From positions 1-48,780 of the forward strand of contig JADZCI010000040.1 of the NCBI GenBank assembly GCA_020851655.1: 48,780 bases of DNA, read 5' to 3'. The notes beneath the pieces were generated by a model that was not told the origin of the DNA, ran no database searches, and was given only the letters and a program-made list of their open reading frames with translations. The first letter of the stretch is position 1; each line of letters opens with the position of its first letter. The DNA is from Bryobacterales bacterium (GTDB lineage Bacteria > Acidobacteriota > Terriglobia > Bryobacterales > Bryobacteraceae). The position numbers and the translations under genes are program-made. Positions 34,055 to 42,660 of this stretch are shown piece by piece.

Positions 34055-34543
34055 CTATGACTTGGAAACCAGGGGATACGTACGGGGGCGGTCATAGTTC
34101 CTTCCCGGCCTAGGCCATACAACACCTTGGTCCCGCTTCGTGACGGCGGCCAGTCCCCGGTACACGAACTTCTGCACCCTTTGGTCACGGTACGTTTCGG
34201 TGGTGTAGATGTTGCCTTTGGAGCCGGTGGCGATGCTGTGCACGGCATAGAACTGGCCAGGCTGCCATCCTCCGCCGCCGAAACTGGTCAGTATCCAAAC
34301 GTTGTCATTGCCGTCGACCGCCACGCCAATGACCGCGCCAATGACCCAGTGGTTGGGGAGGGGCTTGGGCCAGAAGGGATCGACTTCGAATCGAGGCGCC
34401 TCAACCAGTGCGGCTTCCACGTGGCGCAACCGGATTCCCCATCCCATTGAAAATACCGCGGCCGCGATACCGGCGGCAACCAAGACAGGAACCTTGCGTT
34501 TCACTGGCCTCCTCTGCCCAACCCGGGTTTCGTTATGATACAC
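34055..34543 (-). pseudogene. Internally deleted beta-propeller (NHL-type) gene
   Basis: Reads 162 residues. The N-terminal 85 residues carry a membrane anchor (VPVLVAAGIAAAVF) and the conserved opening FEVDPFWPKPLPNHWVIG and GVAVDGNDNVWIL of a six-bladed NHL-type propeller. The next residues are the usual C-terminal part, GQFYAVHSIATGSKGNIYTTETY and RVQKFVYRG. In intact relatives these parts are separated by a further 150 or more residues, so an in-frame deletion seems to join them. The tail after VVWPR is unusual and suggests loss of the original stop. The GTG start is divergent from the GH5-like gene. It may still be translated. Confidence 0.6.
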
Positions 34544-34564
34544 GGTTTAGCGGGAGGGCAACCG

Positions 34565-35674
34565 ATGCGGCAACGAATGCAGATTTTCCTGGCGGGCGCG
34601 CTATGCGCCGCACTCACCTATGCGCAGCCTTGGCCGGAAGACCAGGCGCGGAGTTGGTACGCCCGCCAACCCTGGCTCGTTGGGGCGAACTATCTCCCCG
34701 CCACCGCCATCAATGAACTGGAAATGTGGCAGGCGGCCACCTTCGATCCGAAGCGGATCGATCTGGAGCTGGGTTGGGCCGCGAGCATCGGCATGAACAC
34801 GATGAGGGTGTTCCTGCATGACTTGCTCTGGCAGGATGACCCCAAGGGCTTCCAGCGGCGGATCGACACGTTCCTGAACATCGCGAAAAAACATAAGATC
34901 CGGCCGATGTTTGTGCTCTTCGACTCCTGCTGGGATCCGTTTCCGAAACTCGGGCCGCAGCGCGCTCCGAAACCCGGGGTCCACAACTCGGGCTGGGTGC
35001 AAAGTCCCGGTGCGGCGGCGCTCCAGGATCCCGCCCAGTACGCGCGGCTGGAGAGTTACGTGAAAGGCGTGGTGGGCGCATTCGGCAAAGACTCGAGAGT
35101 GCTCGCCTGGGACATCTGGAATGAGCCAGATAACATGAACCACAGCAGCTACGGCAAGAGCGAACCTGCCAATAAGATCGACCTGGTGCTGGCGCTCCTG
35201 CCCAAAGCGTTCGCCTGGGCGCGGGCGGCGGGTCCGGCGCAACCACTCACCAGCGGGGTGTGGCAGGGCGACTGGTCAGACGATTCCAAGCTGAGCCCGA
35301 TGGACAAAGCGCAGTTGCGATTATCCGACGTCATCTCATTTCACAACTATGACCCGGCCGCAGAGTTTGAGAAACGAATCGTCTGGCTGCAGCGATTCCA
35401 CCGGCCGCTGATCTGTACCGAGTACATGGCCAGGGGCAACGGCAGCACGTTCGAAAGCTCGCTTCCGGTTGCCAAGAAGCACCGGGTGGGGGCCATCAAT
35501 TGGGGCTTGGTGGAAGGCAAGGCTCAGACCCACCTGCCGTGGGATTCCTGGCAAAAACCCTATGTTGGGCGTGAGCCCGCGGTTTGGTTTCACGAGGTGT
35601 TCCGCAACGATGGGACGCCTTACCGTCCCGAGGAGACCGCCCTTATTCGCAAGCTGACCGAACGAGGCAAGTAG
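34565..35674 (+). CDS. GH5-like glycoside hydrolase (clan GH-A), secreted
   Basis: 369 residues. A signal peptide covers 1-20 (GALCAALTYAQ). TIM-barrel clan A motifs: acid/base Glu187 (WDIWNEPD) and nucleophile Glu286 (ICTEYMA), plus VFLHDLLWQDDPKGFQRRID and HNYDPAAEFEK. It likely hydrolyses a beta-linked plant or fungal polysaccharide. The start is set by GGGAGGG 6 nt before the ATG at 34565. It is intact although two decayed genes flank it. Confidence 0.86.
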   Translation: MRQRMQIFLAGALCAALTYAQPWPEDQARSWYARQPWLVGANYLPATAINELEMWQAATFDPKRIDLELGWAASIGMNTMRVFLHDLLWQDDPKGFQRRIDTFLNIAKKHKIRPMFVLFDSCWDPFPKLGPQRAPKPGVHNSGWVQSPGAAALQDPAQYARLESYVKGVVGAFGKDSRVLAWDIWNEPDNMNHSSYGKSEPANKIDLVLALLPKAFAWARAAGPAQPLTSGVWQGDWSDDSKLSPMDKAQLRLSDVISFHNYDPAAEFEKRIVWLQRFHRPLICTEYMARGNGSTFESSLPVAKKHRVGAINWGLVEGKAQTHLPWDSWQKPYVGREPAVWFHEVFRNDGTPYRPEETALIRKLTERGK

Positions 35675-35680
35675 GACCGC

Positions 35681-36200
35681 ATGCGGTGACCCGGGGCATT
35701 TTCCTTTCTCGCGGTCTCGCTCGCCGCGCTGAGCGCCGGCGCTCACGACATCCCTGCCAGTGTCGCCGTCCAGGTTTGGGTCAAGCCCGGCGGCAGCTAT
35801 TCGATCCGCCCCGGATTTCAAGGTCTCGGAGCCAGCGTGCTCACCGTAGTCCGCTATGGCCCGCCGGATGGCCAGGTTCGCGCCTACGAACTCACCAGCG
35901 ATCCCGGAGTGATACCGCTGGACCCGCGATGGCGCCAGGCCGCCGCACGGTTTGTGAAGCTCGGTTTTGAGCATATTCTCGATGGCGCCGACCGCTGTGT
36001 TGTTCATCATGTGTCTCGTGATTCCGTTCCGCCGCATTACGGCCCTTGCCGGCATCGTGACCTCGTTCACCGCGGCTCACTCCATCACACTGATTTCGGC
36101 GGCCTATGGCTTGGGACCCGAGGCGCTCTGGTTTCCGCCCTTGATTGAAACCCTGATCGCTGCTTCCATTGTCTGGATGGCCCTGGAAAACAATGCCGGC
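35681..36200 (+). pseudogene. Broken HupE/UreJ-family gene
   Basis: The ATG at 35681 is followed by a TGA at codon 3, then an otherwise open frame reading FLAVSLAALSAGAHDIPASV (signal peptide and start of the ectodomain), and later PLDPRWRQAAARFVKLGFEHILDGAD, which leads into the first membrane helix. Near 35990-36003 a +1 frameshift moves to CLVIPFRR, SFTAAHSITLI, LWFPPLIETLIAAS and VWMALEN, the classical HupE/UreJ helices. The frame then loses similarity, so the last helices are missing. The ectodomain also seems shortened. These four faults show a dead gene (a putative metal or hydrogenase/urease accessory transporter). Confidence 0.72.
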
Positions 36201-36264
36201 GGCATCACATGCGCGGGCAAGTTTCCGATCCTGCGTCATAATCAAACAAAAGAGGCGCTGAGAG

Positions 36265-37731
36265 GTGCAAGAGCCGTCAGAATATCGCGAGCCGCCGGAG
36301 GGCTTGGCCGGTCCGGGTGACGCGCTACGGTTCTCCGAGGCGCGTTTTGCCGGCATCGTGCGTCTTTCCGAAGACGCGATCATCTCCATCGACGAGGATC
36401 AGAGAATTACTCTATTTAGCGCCGGCGCCGAGCGAATCTTCGGTTACCGGGCCGGTGAGGCGCTGGGCCAACCGGTCGACATGCTGATTCCGGAACGGTA
36501 TCGCCAGGCCCATCGCCAACATGTCGCCGGGTTCAAGAGCGCCGGTGATGCTCTCCGCCCGATGAATGAACGCGGCGAGATTCATGGCATCCGGAAGGAC
36601 GGAACCGAGTTTCCCGCGCAGGCTTCGATCTCGAAGTTCGCCGTGGGCAAGGAAACGATCCTGACCGTCCGGCTCAGGGACATGACCGACATGTTGCAGA
36701 CGGCCGGCGCGCTGCGAAAGAGCGAGGCTACCACCGGCGCGCTTCTCGAATCGGTGGCGCACGGAGTGGTGGGCGTAGATCAAAGCGGCGTGATTCGCGT
36801 GGTGAACGCCAAGACCGAGCAAATGTTCGGGTACACACGCGAGGAACTACTTGGAGAGCCGGTTGAAACGCTGCTTCCGGAACGCTTCCGCAATGCCCAC
36901 GTTTCCCACCTTAGGCAGTACTTGGAACACCCGCGCAGCAGACCGATGGGTCTCGGCATGGACCTCGGCGCACGCCGCAAAGACGGCAGCGAGTTTCCGG
37001 CCGAAATCAGCCTCAGCTATATCAAGGTGGAAGACAGCACAATCGTTCTGAGCTTCATCAGCGACATTACCGAAAGAAAGCGCATCGAGGAACAGATCCG
37101 GCGATCGCTGGCTGAGAAGGACGTGCTCTTGCGGGAGGTTCACCACCGCGTGAAAAACAATTTGCAGGTCATTTCGAGCCTGCTCAGCTTGCGCGCGAGC
37201 ATGTGTAAGGACCCGGTGAGCGGACAAGTACTCCGCGACAGCCGCGACCGCGTAAACGCCATGGCGCTGATCCACGAACGGCTGTTTCAGGCCGATGACT
37301 TGTCGGCGATCGACTTCTCGCGCTATATCGACTCACTCGCGCAGGCGCTTCTGCACAGCTATGGCGCCGACCGCAAGGGGGTTCGCATCCAGACGGGCAT
37401 CTCCGTTTCTCCCGTGGCCGATCAGGCCATCCCTTGCGGCTTGATCATCAACGAACTGTTGTCGAACGCGTTGAAGCATGCCTACCCCGATGGAAGAGGC
37501 GGTGTGATTCACGTGGACATGCACAGCGACGGAGATTGGTGCTCGCTGCGGGTCTCCGATGACGGCATAGGATTGCCGGAAGACGGTGAAATCGAGAACT
37601 CGGAAACGTTGGGATTGAAACTGGTTGGCGCTTTGGCAGCGCAACTGGGAGCCACGCTGGACCGGCACAGCGAGGGCGGAACGGCCTTTCAGGTGCGTTT
37701 CCGCCTCGAAACAGCGCCAAGTCGGAGGTAG
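36265..37731 (+). CDS. PAS-PAS histidine kinase of the HWE/HisKA_2 group
   Basis: Soluble sensor kinase of 488 residues. Two PAS domains cover about 20-145 and 150-275, each ending in a RDMTD or ISDITERK segment. HisKA_2 carries His293 (REVHHRVKNNLQVISSLL), and HATPase_c follows with NELLSNALKHAYPDG and DDGIGLPED. The GTG start lies 10 nt after AGAGG. CATAAT at 36237-36242 may be its -10. It is directly followed by a hybrid kinase gene (5 nt gap), and both may share one phosphorelay. No transmembrane segment, so the signal is cytoplasmic. Confidence 0.9.
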   Translation: MQEPSEYREPPEGLAGPGDALRFSEARFAGIVRLSEDAIISIDEDQRITLFSAGAERIFGYRAGEALGQPVDMLIPERYRQAHRQHVAGFKSAGDALRPMNERGEIHGIRKDGTEFPAQASISKFAVGKETILTVRLRDMTDMLQTAGALRKSEATTGALLESVAHGVVGVDQSGVIRVVNAKTEQMFGYTREELLGEPVETLLPERFRNAHVSHLRQYLEHPRSRPMGLGMDLGARRKDGSEFPAEISLSYIKVEDSTIVLSFISDITERKRIEEQIRRSLAEKDVLLREVHHRVKNNLQVISSLLSLRASMCKDPVSGQVLRDSRDRVNAMALIHERLFQADDLSAIDFSRYIDSLAQALLHSYGADRKGVRIQTGISVSPVADQAIPCGLIINELLSNALKHAYPDGRGGVIHVDMHSDGDWCSLRVSDDGIGLPEDGEIENSETLGLKLVGALAAQLGATLDRHSEGGTAFQVRFRLETAPSRR

Positions 37732-37736
37732 AGTTG

Positions 37737-40025
37737 ATGGGCAAAGGACGGATCCTGGTTGTCGAGGACGAAGGCGTGGTCGCGCTCGACCTCCAGCACA
37801 GGCTGAAAAGCCTTGGCTACGATGTGCCCGTCACCGTCCCAACCGGCGAGGAAGCCGTGACTGAGTCCAAGAGGCTCAAGCCGGACCTCATCCTGATGGA
37901 TGTCCGGTTGAAGGGTGCGAAAGACGGCGTCGAAGCAGCCGAGGAGATTCGCGGGGTAACGGATGTTCCCGTCGTCTTTCTCACTGCCTACGCCGATGAG
38001 CAAACCGTGGCGCGCGCCAAGAACGCCGAGCCGTTCGGCTACATTGTGAAGCCGTTCCAGGAGCGCGAGATCTCCGCCACGATCGAAATCGCCCTGTTCA
38101 AACACCGCATCCAGCGGGAACTGCGTCATCGCGAAAGGTGGTTCTCCGCCATCCTGCGCGGCATTGGAGACGCCGTGATTGCGGCGGACACGAATGAGAA
38201 GATAGCGTTTATCAATCCGGTCGCCGAACAGCTCACAGGCTGGCGCGCCAGTGAGGCGCTGGGCCGGAATGCGACAGAAGTATTCCGAATTATTGACGAG
38301 CCTTCAGGAAAACCGCTGGAGAATCCGATCTCGGCCTCATTACGCAATGGCAGGGATGCCCGGCTTCCACGCAACGTCCTGCTGGTGGCCAGACATGGCG
38401 GAACCACACCGATTGACGACAGCGCCGCGCTGATTCGCGATGAGCATGGTAACAACTGGGGCGTGGTTCTGACGTTTCGCGACATCGCCGAACGGCGGCA
38501 GCATGAGCGCCGGCTGCTGGAGAGCGAGCAGCGCTTTCGGGCGATTTTCGACTCGGTGCACGACGCCGTGCTGGTGTACGGTCTCGGCGGTGGCGACACC
38601 CTGGATGCCAACCTGCGTGCCTGCGAATTGCTGGGGCACAGCAGGGATGAGTTCCGGCAACTCGGCGTAGAGGCTTGGGGACTCGGCGCTCCGCCGTATG
38701 CCCGCGCCGATGCGATGCGCTGGCTTCAAAAAGTCGCCAGCGGCAATCCGCAGTCGTTCGAGTGGCGGACCTATCAGCCCAATGGCCAACCCATGCTGCT
38801 CGAAGTCAGTTTGAAGCTGGCGCGGATTGGCGGCGAGGCGCGGATTCTCACCACGATGCGCGACATCACGCAACGGCGCCTGTTGCAGGATCAGGTTTCC
38901 AGGTCTCAGAAGCTCGAAGCGATCGGACAACTCGCCGGTGGCGTGGCGCATGATTTCAACAACCTCCTGACGGTCATCAACGGTTACACTTCGCTCCTGT
39001 TGGCCCAGCTCAAAGACGACGCGGAGATGACCGCGCGCGCCATGCAAATCCTGAGCGCCGGAGAGCGCGCCGCGGCCTTGACGCGGCAATTGCTCACGCT
39101 GGCGCGCCGCCAGTTGGTGCACCTGGAGCAACTGGACGTCAACGGCTTGGTCACGGAACTGAGCCCAATGCTCCGGCGTACGATTCGAGAGGATATCGAC
39201 TTCGAGTTCAATACGGCCAAGGACGCTCTGTATGTTATCGGCGACCGGACACAGTTTGAACAGGTGGTGCTGAACCTGGTCTTCAATGCTCGCGACGCCA
39301 TGCCCGCGGGGGGCAGGCTGACGGTCGAAACCCGGGATGCCGTGCTGGACGAGAGTTCCGGCGAAGGTCTTATCCCGCCCGGCCATTACGTGGCCCTTAC
39401 CGTAAGAGATACCGGCACGGGAATGGATGAACAGACGCGTTCACGGCTGTTCGAACCCTTCTTCACGACCAAGCCGCCGGGCCAAGGTACCGGCTTAGGC
39501 CTCTCGACCGTTTACGGCATCGTGAAACGCAGCGGTGGATTCATCCTGGTGGACAGCCAGGTGAACCGCGGCACGACATTCACCATCTACTTGCCGGCCA
39601 GCCCAGGCCGCCCACAAGAGCAGGCGAGCGAACAGAAGGGAAGGGCCACCAGCGAAGGGTCCGAGAAGATCCTGCTCGTCGAAGACGATGCCGGAGTTCG
39701 CAATCTTGTGAGCGATACCCTGACAGGCCTTGGCTACTCGGCGATCGTGGCGCGTAATGCCGAGGAAGCCCTCGAGTTGTTCGCCAAGCATAAGGACTCG
39801 ATCGACCTGCTGCTGACCGACATCGTCATGCCGCGGATGAACGGCCGTGACCTCGCGTACCACCTCCAGTCCCAGCGCCCCGGCCTCAAGGTCCTGTTCA
39901 TGTCGGGCTACGCCGATTCCGGCCTCTCTCGCGGCGGGCCTGTCGAAGCGGGGTCGCGCCTGCTCCGCAAACCGTTCACCGGCGAAGCGCTCGGCGCCAC
40001 GGTGCGCGAGGTTCTGGACCAGTAA
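37737..40025 (+). CDS. Hybrid histidine kinase, REC-PAS-PAS-HisKA-HATPase-REC
   Basis: 762 residues, cytoplasmic. The N-terminal receiver (1-120) has Asp55 (LMDVRLKG) and Lys in VKPFQ. Two PAS domains (about 130-255, 258-380) come next. HisKA follows with a His near residue 405 (AHDFNNLLTVINGY), then HATPase_c (NLVFNARDAMPAGG, DTGTGMDE, GTGLGLS) and a second receiver with an Asp near 695 (LTDIVMPRMNG) and RKPF. The kinase core is closely similar to that of the 6858-9278 kinase. Start: ATG at 37737; a TTG one codon earlier is possible. Likely co-transcribed with the kinase before it. No DNA-binding output is seen. Confidence 0.9.
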   Translation: MGKGRILVVEDEGVVALDLQHRLKSLGYDVPVTVPTGEEAVTESKRLKPDLILMDVRLKGAKDGVEAAEEIRGVTDVPVVFLTAYADEQTVARAKNAEPFGYIVKPFQEREISATIEIALFKHRIQRELRHRERWFSAILRGIGDAVIAADTNEKIAFINPVAEQLTGWRASEALGRNATEVFRIIDEPSGKPLENPISASLRNGRDARLPRNVLLVARHGGTTPIDDSAALIRDEHGNNWGVVLTFRDIAERRQHERRLLESEQRFRAIFDSVHDAVLVYGLGGGDTLDANLRACELLGHSRDEFRQLGVEAWGLGAPPYARADAMRWLQKVASGNPQSFEWRTYQPNGQPMLLEVSLKLARIGGEARILTTMRDITQRRLLQDQVSRSQKLEAIGQLAGGVAHDFNNLLTVINGYTSLLLAQLKDDAEMTARAMQILSAGERAAALTRQLLTLARRQLVHLEQLDVNGLVTELSPMLRRTIREDIDFEFNTAKDALYVIGDRTQFEQVVLNLVFNARDAMPAGGRLTVETRDAVLDESSGEGLIPPGHYVALTVRDTGTGMDEQTRSRLFEPFFTTKPPGQGTGLGLSTVYGIVKRSGGFILVDSQVNRGTTFTIYLPASPGRPQEQASEQKGRATSEGSEKILLVEDDAGVRNLVSDTLTGLGYSAIVARNAEEALELFAKHKDSIDLLLTDIVMPRMNGRDLAYHLQSQRPGLKVLFMSGYADSGLSRGGPVEAGSRLLRKPFTGEALGATVREVLDQ

Positions 40026-40052
40026 TGTATCCGGCGTGAGCGACGCCTTTTT

Positions 40053-40495
40053 TCAGGGGGTGCTCGCTCCGCCGGCCGGGGCTACGGCTACATGGCGCGG
40101 CTTGTCCGGATTGCGGACCACGTACAGCGCCCGGATGACAGCGCCTTCAATCTCAAACGCCGCGGACTGCACCGGTCCGCGGCGTTCGGCGCCGTCAATC
40201 ACGTTCAAAGCCGCCGCCACTTTACCCCCACCGTCCGTCTTACGGCATGCGGCCTCGCTCCGCCCCAGAATCATGGCCACTTCCGCAAACGGGAAATCGA
40301 AGACGTCGTGCAGCAGAAAAGCAGCCCGTTCGAGGGGTGACAGCAGGTCCAGAGTGAGCAGCAGCACTATGGACAGATCTTCGGCTAGCCCGGCGCGGTA
40401 GCCGGGCGCGAGCGCCGAGGTGTCGACGGCCGGCGCCGTAGTTCCATTCCCGCTTGAACCTGTCTATCGCTTTTTCGAAGTATCCACTTGATCAT
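40053..40495 (-). pseudogene. Composite remnant: start of a CMD-like gene joined to a deleted sigJ (ECF41) gene
   Basis: The ATG at 40495 reads MIKW, then a single extra A shifts the frame, after which YFEKAIDRFKREWNY continues. From memory this is the opening of a small carboxymuconolactone decarboxylase-like protein often beside sigJ (unverified). In another frame from about 40430 the sequence reads DLLSPLERAAFLLHDVF, FAEVAMILGRSEAACRK (sigma-4 region of SigJ), then at once TDGGGKVAAALNVIDGAER and IRALYVVRNPDKPRHV (its SnoaL-like C-terminal domain). The parts between are missing, and there is no sigma-2 region. Two genes have thus been reduced to one 440-bp scar. Confidence 0.6.
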
Positions 40496-40548
40496 GTTGT
40501 TTTCCTGCCTTCAACGGTGAGACGGAACAGGGGCGCCCAATGTGACAT
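40492..40548 (-). pseudogene. Possible 3' remnant of the gene upstream of the CMD-like gene
   Basis: A frame ending SHWAPLFRLTVEGRKTT with TGA at 40492 overlaps the next ATG by 4 nt, the pattern of operon genes. Nothing earlier in the frame resembles a protein. Family unknown. Confidence 0.3.
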
Positions 40549-40611
40549 CGCACCTGCCCGCTTACCGCGCTCGTCGCGCAGGCAAGTGAGCGTGACGGCT
40601 CGGGATTCGCC

Positions 40612-40617
40612 TAGGAT
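40612..40617 (+). promoter_or_regulatory. -10-like box close to the OFA-type MFS start
   Basis: TAGGAT ends 7 nt before the ATG at 40625; no properly spaced Shine-Dalgarno. Part of the recurring TANNNT pattern. Confidence 0.4.
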
Positions 40618-40624
40618 ATTGAGG

Positions 40625-41845
40625 ATGCGATCGAACACGCGACGCGAGATGAATCGCTGGTGGAGGGTGGCCGGCGGGCTCCTGATGAACATTGCGCTTG
40701 GCACATTGTACGGCTGGAGCGTATTTGTCGCTCCACTCGAAGAGCGTTTCGGCTGGAAGCGCGCCGACACCTCGATGGTGTTCACGATCGCGGTAATCGT
40801 GTTCGCCATCGCATTCGTTGTGGCCGGCCGCATTCAGGACAAACTCGGGCCGCTGCCGTGTTCGCTCGCCGGCGGAATTCTCGTCAGCCTCGGTTTCTTC
40901 CTCTGCGCCTACACCAGCAGCCTCGTCTACCTCTACATTTGCTTTGGCGTGATCGGCGGGTTGGGGAACGGGTTCGGGTACGCGACGCCGATTCCAGTGA
41001 TGGCGAAGTGGTTTCCGGACAAGCGCGGACTCGCCGTGGGATTGGCTGTGGGGGGCTACGGTGCGGGTTCAGCGATCTTCGGCCCACTGGCTCATCTCAA
41101 ACTCATACCGGACTACGGATTGCCCGCCACGTTTCAGATCCTCGGAGTCATCTTTCTGGTCATGACGCTGACTGGCGCGTTCCTGCTACGAAACCCGCCC
41201 GCGGGATACCGGCCGCCGGGTTGGTCGCCGGCCGCGGCACAGCGCGCCGCGTCACGAGACTTCACCCCCGGTGAGATGCTACGCACGTCGACCTTCTACC
41301 TGATGTGGGTGGGATATGCGCTGGGCTGCTCCGCGGGATTGATGGTCATTAGCCAACTCGTGCCTTTCGCCAGGAGCGTAGGAATCACAGCGGCGGCGCT
41401 GTCCACCATGACGCTGGTCGTCGGCGCGGTGGGCAATGCTTCGGGAAGGATCCTTTCCGGCTGGATGTCGGACCGGTTGGGGCGCATCAACGTCCTCAGA
41501 GCCATGATCGGCATTTCGATGCTCGCAATGCCGGCGTTGTACGCGGCGGGCAACCACGTCGCGCTGTTATACGCGGCGGTGTTTGTCGTCTACTGGTGCT
41601 ACGGCACCCAACTTTCGGTGAATGGCGTCGCGGCAGCCGACTTCTGGGGGACGAAGAACGCCGGTATCAACTACGGCTTGCTGTTCACCGCCTGGGGCGT
41701 CGCGGGAATCATCGGCCCCCGCATTGGCGGCGTTCTGTTCGACCGCTATCACAACTATCAGGCCGCCTCCTACGCCGCTGCCGCCCTGGCTGGCGTGGCT
41801 TTGATTTGCGAACTCGGAGCCCGGCGCCCCACCGCGCAGCCTTGA
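40625..41845 (+). CDS. OFA-family MFS transporter (oxalate/formate antiporter-like)
   Basis: Twelve-helix inner-membrane carrier of 406 residues. GLLMNIALGTLYGWSVF (about residues 17-33) and GNGFGYATPIPVMAKWFPDKRGLAVG (about 117-142) are OFA hallmarks. Likely substrates are small carboxylates such as oxalate, formate or lactate. The ATG at 40625 is chosen because it opens the first helix 17 residues on; the upstream codons lie in decayed sequence. It ends 2 nt before the convergent ABC permease gene. Confidence 0.88.
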   Translation: MRSNTRREMNRWWRVAGGLLMNIALGTLYGWSVFVAPLEERFGWKRADTSMVFTIAVIVFAIAFVVAGRIQDKLGPLPCSLAGGILVSLGFFLCAYTSSLVYLYICFGVIGGLGNGFGYATPIPVMAKWFPDKRGLAVGLAVGGYGAGSAIFGPLAHLKLIPDYGLPATFQILGVIFLVMTLTGAFLLRNPPAGYRPPGWSPAAAQRAASRDFTPGEMLRTSTFYLMWVGYALGCSAGLMVISQLVPFARSVGITAAALSTMTLVVGAVGNASGRILSGWMSDRLGRINVLRAMIGISMLAMPALYAAGNHVALLYAAVFVVYWCYGTQLSVNGVAAADFWGTKNAGINYGLLFTAWGVAGIIGPRIGGVLFDRYHNYQAASYAAAALAGVALICELGARRPTAQP

Positions 41846-41847
41846 CC

Positions 41848-42654
41848 TCAGACGATGTCTGCGAAAGCAGGCCGGAGCCGCTGGAAGACGAAATAACCGG
41901 CGAGCGCGGTCAGGCAGGCGGCGGCCCACAGGGCAAGCGCCGGCAATGCGTCCGGCAATCGAGACTCCAGGAGGATGGCGCGATAGCCCCGGACAAGCTG
42001 GTAAATGGGGCTGTAGCTGAGCGGGCGAACGGCCCATTGGGGAAGCGACGCCTCGGGGTAACAAATCGGCGTGAGGAAAAACCAGAGAGTCAGCAGGAAA
42101 CCAATCATCTGGCCGAGGTCCCTCAGGAAAAGCCCGAGCGCCGCCAGCAGCCAGCACAGCCCCAGGGTAAACAGGATCTGGGGAACCAGAAGAACCGGCA
42201 GACACAGCACGGTAATGGGCAGGCCGCCACGAATCGCCGCCAGCGCTATGAGGTAAATGACCGTCGCAATCGCCTGCGTGAGAAGCCCCGCGAACACGGG
42301 ATTCGCGGGCAGAATCTCCATGGGAAAGCGGATCTTCTTGATGAGCGTGCGGCCCTCCAGCAGAACGAAGGGCGCCCTGCCGACCGCCTCCGAAAAAGCC
42401 AGCCATGGCAACATGCCGGCAAAAAAGTACAGCACAAAGCCCGCCGGGCTGGGGTCCGCCTCAAAACGCGCGCGCAGCACGATGCCAAAAACAAAGAAAT
42501 AGACCGCCATCAGGAGTAGCGGATGCAACACGGTCCAAAGCATGTCGGCCAGCGAGCCGCGGTAACGGGCTTGAATCTCGCGGAAAACCATCGTGCGGAT
42601 GAGGCCGCGGTTCCTCCAAAGACTCCAAACCGGCTGGGTCACTGGCAATGCCAT
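41848..42654 (-). CDS. wzm: Polysaccharide ABC transporter permease (Wzm/KpsM type)
   Basis: ABC-2 permease of 268 residues with six membrane segments. LWRNRGLIRTMVFREIQARYRGS, LWTVLHPLL and FPMEILP are typical of O-antigen and teichoic-acid exporters. It lies at the end of the glycosyltransferase operon, 6 nt after a GT-methyltransferase gene, so it probably flips the finished glycan. The matching ATPase (Wzt) is not in this window; it may lie upstream, beyond 48780. Confidence 0.88.
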   Translation of the reverse strand: MALPVTQPVWSLWRNRGLIRTMVFREIQARYRGSLADMLWTVLHPLLLMAVYFFVFGIVLRARFEADPSPAGFVLYFFAGMLPWLAFSEAVGRAPFVLLEGRTLIKKIRFPMEILPANPVFAGLLTQAIATVIYLIALAAIRGGLPITVLCLPVLLVPQILFTLGLCWLLAALGLFLRDLGQMIGFLLTLWFFLTPICYPEASLPQWAVRPLSYSPIYQLVRGYRAILLESRLPDALPALALWAAACLTALAGYFVFQRLRPAFADIV

Positions 42655-42660
42655 ATCGTC

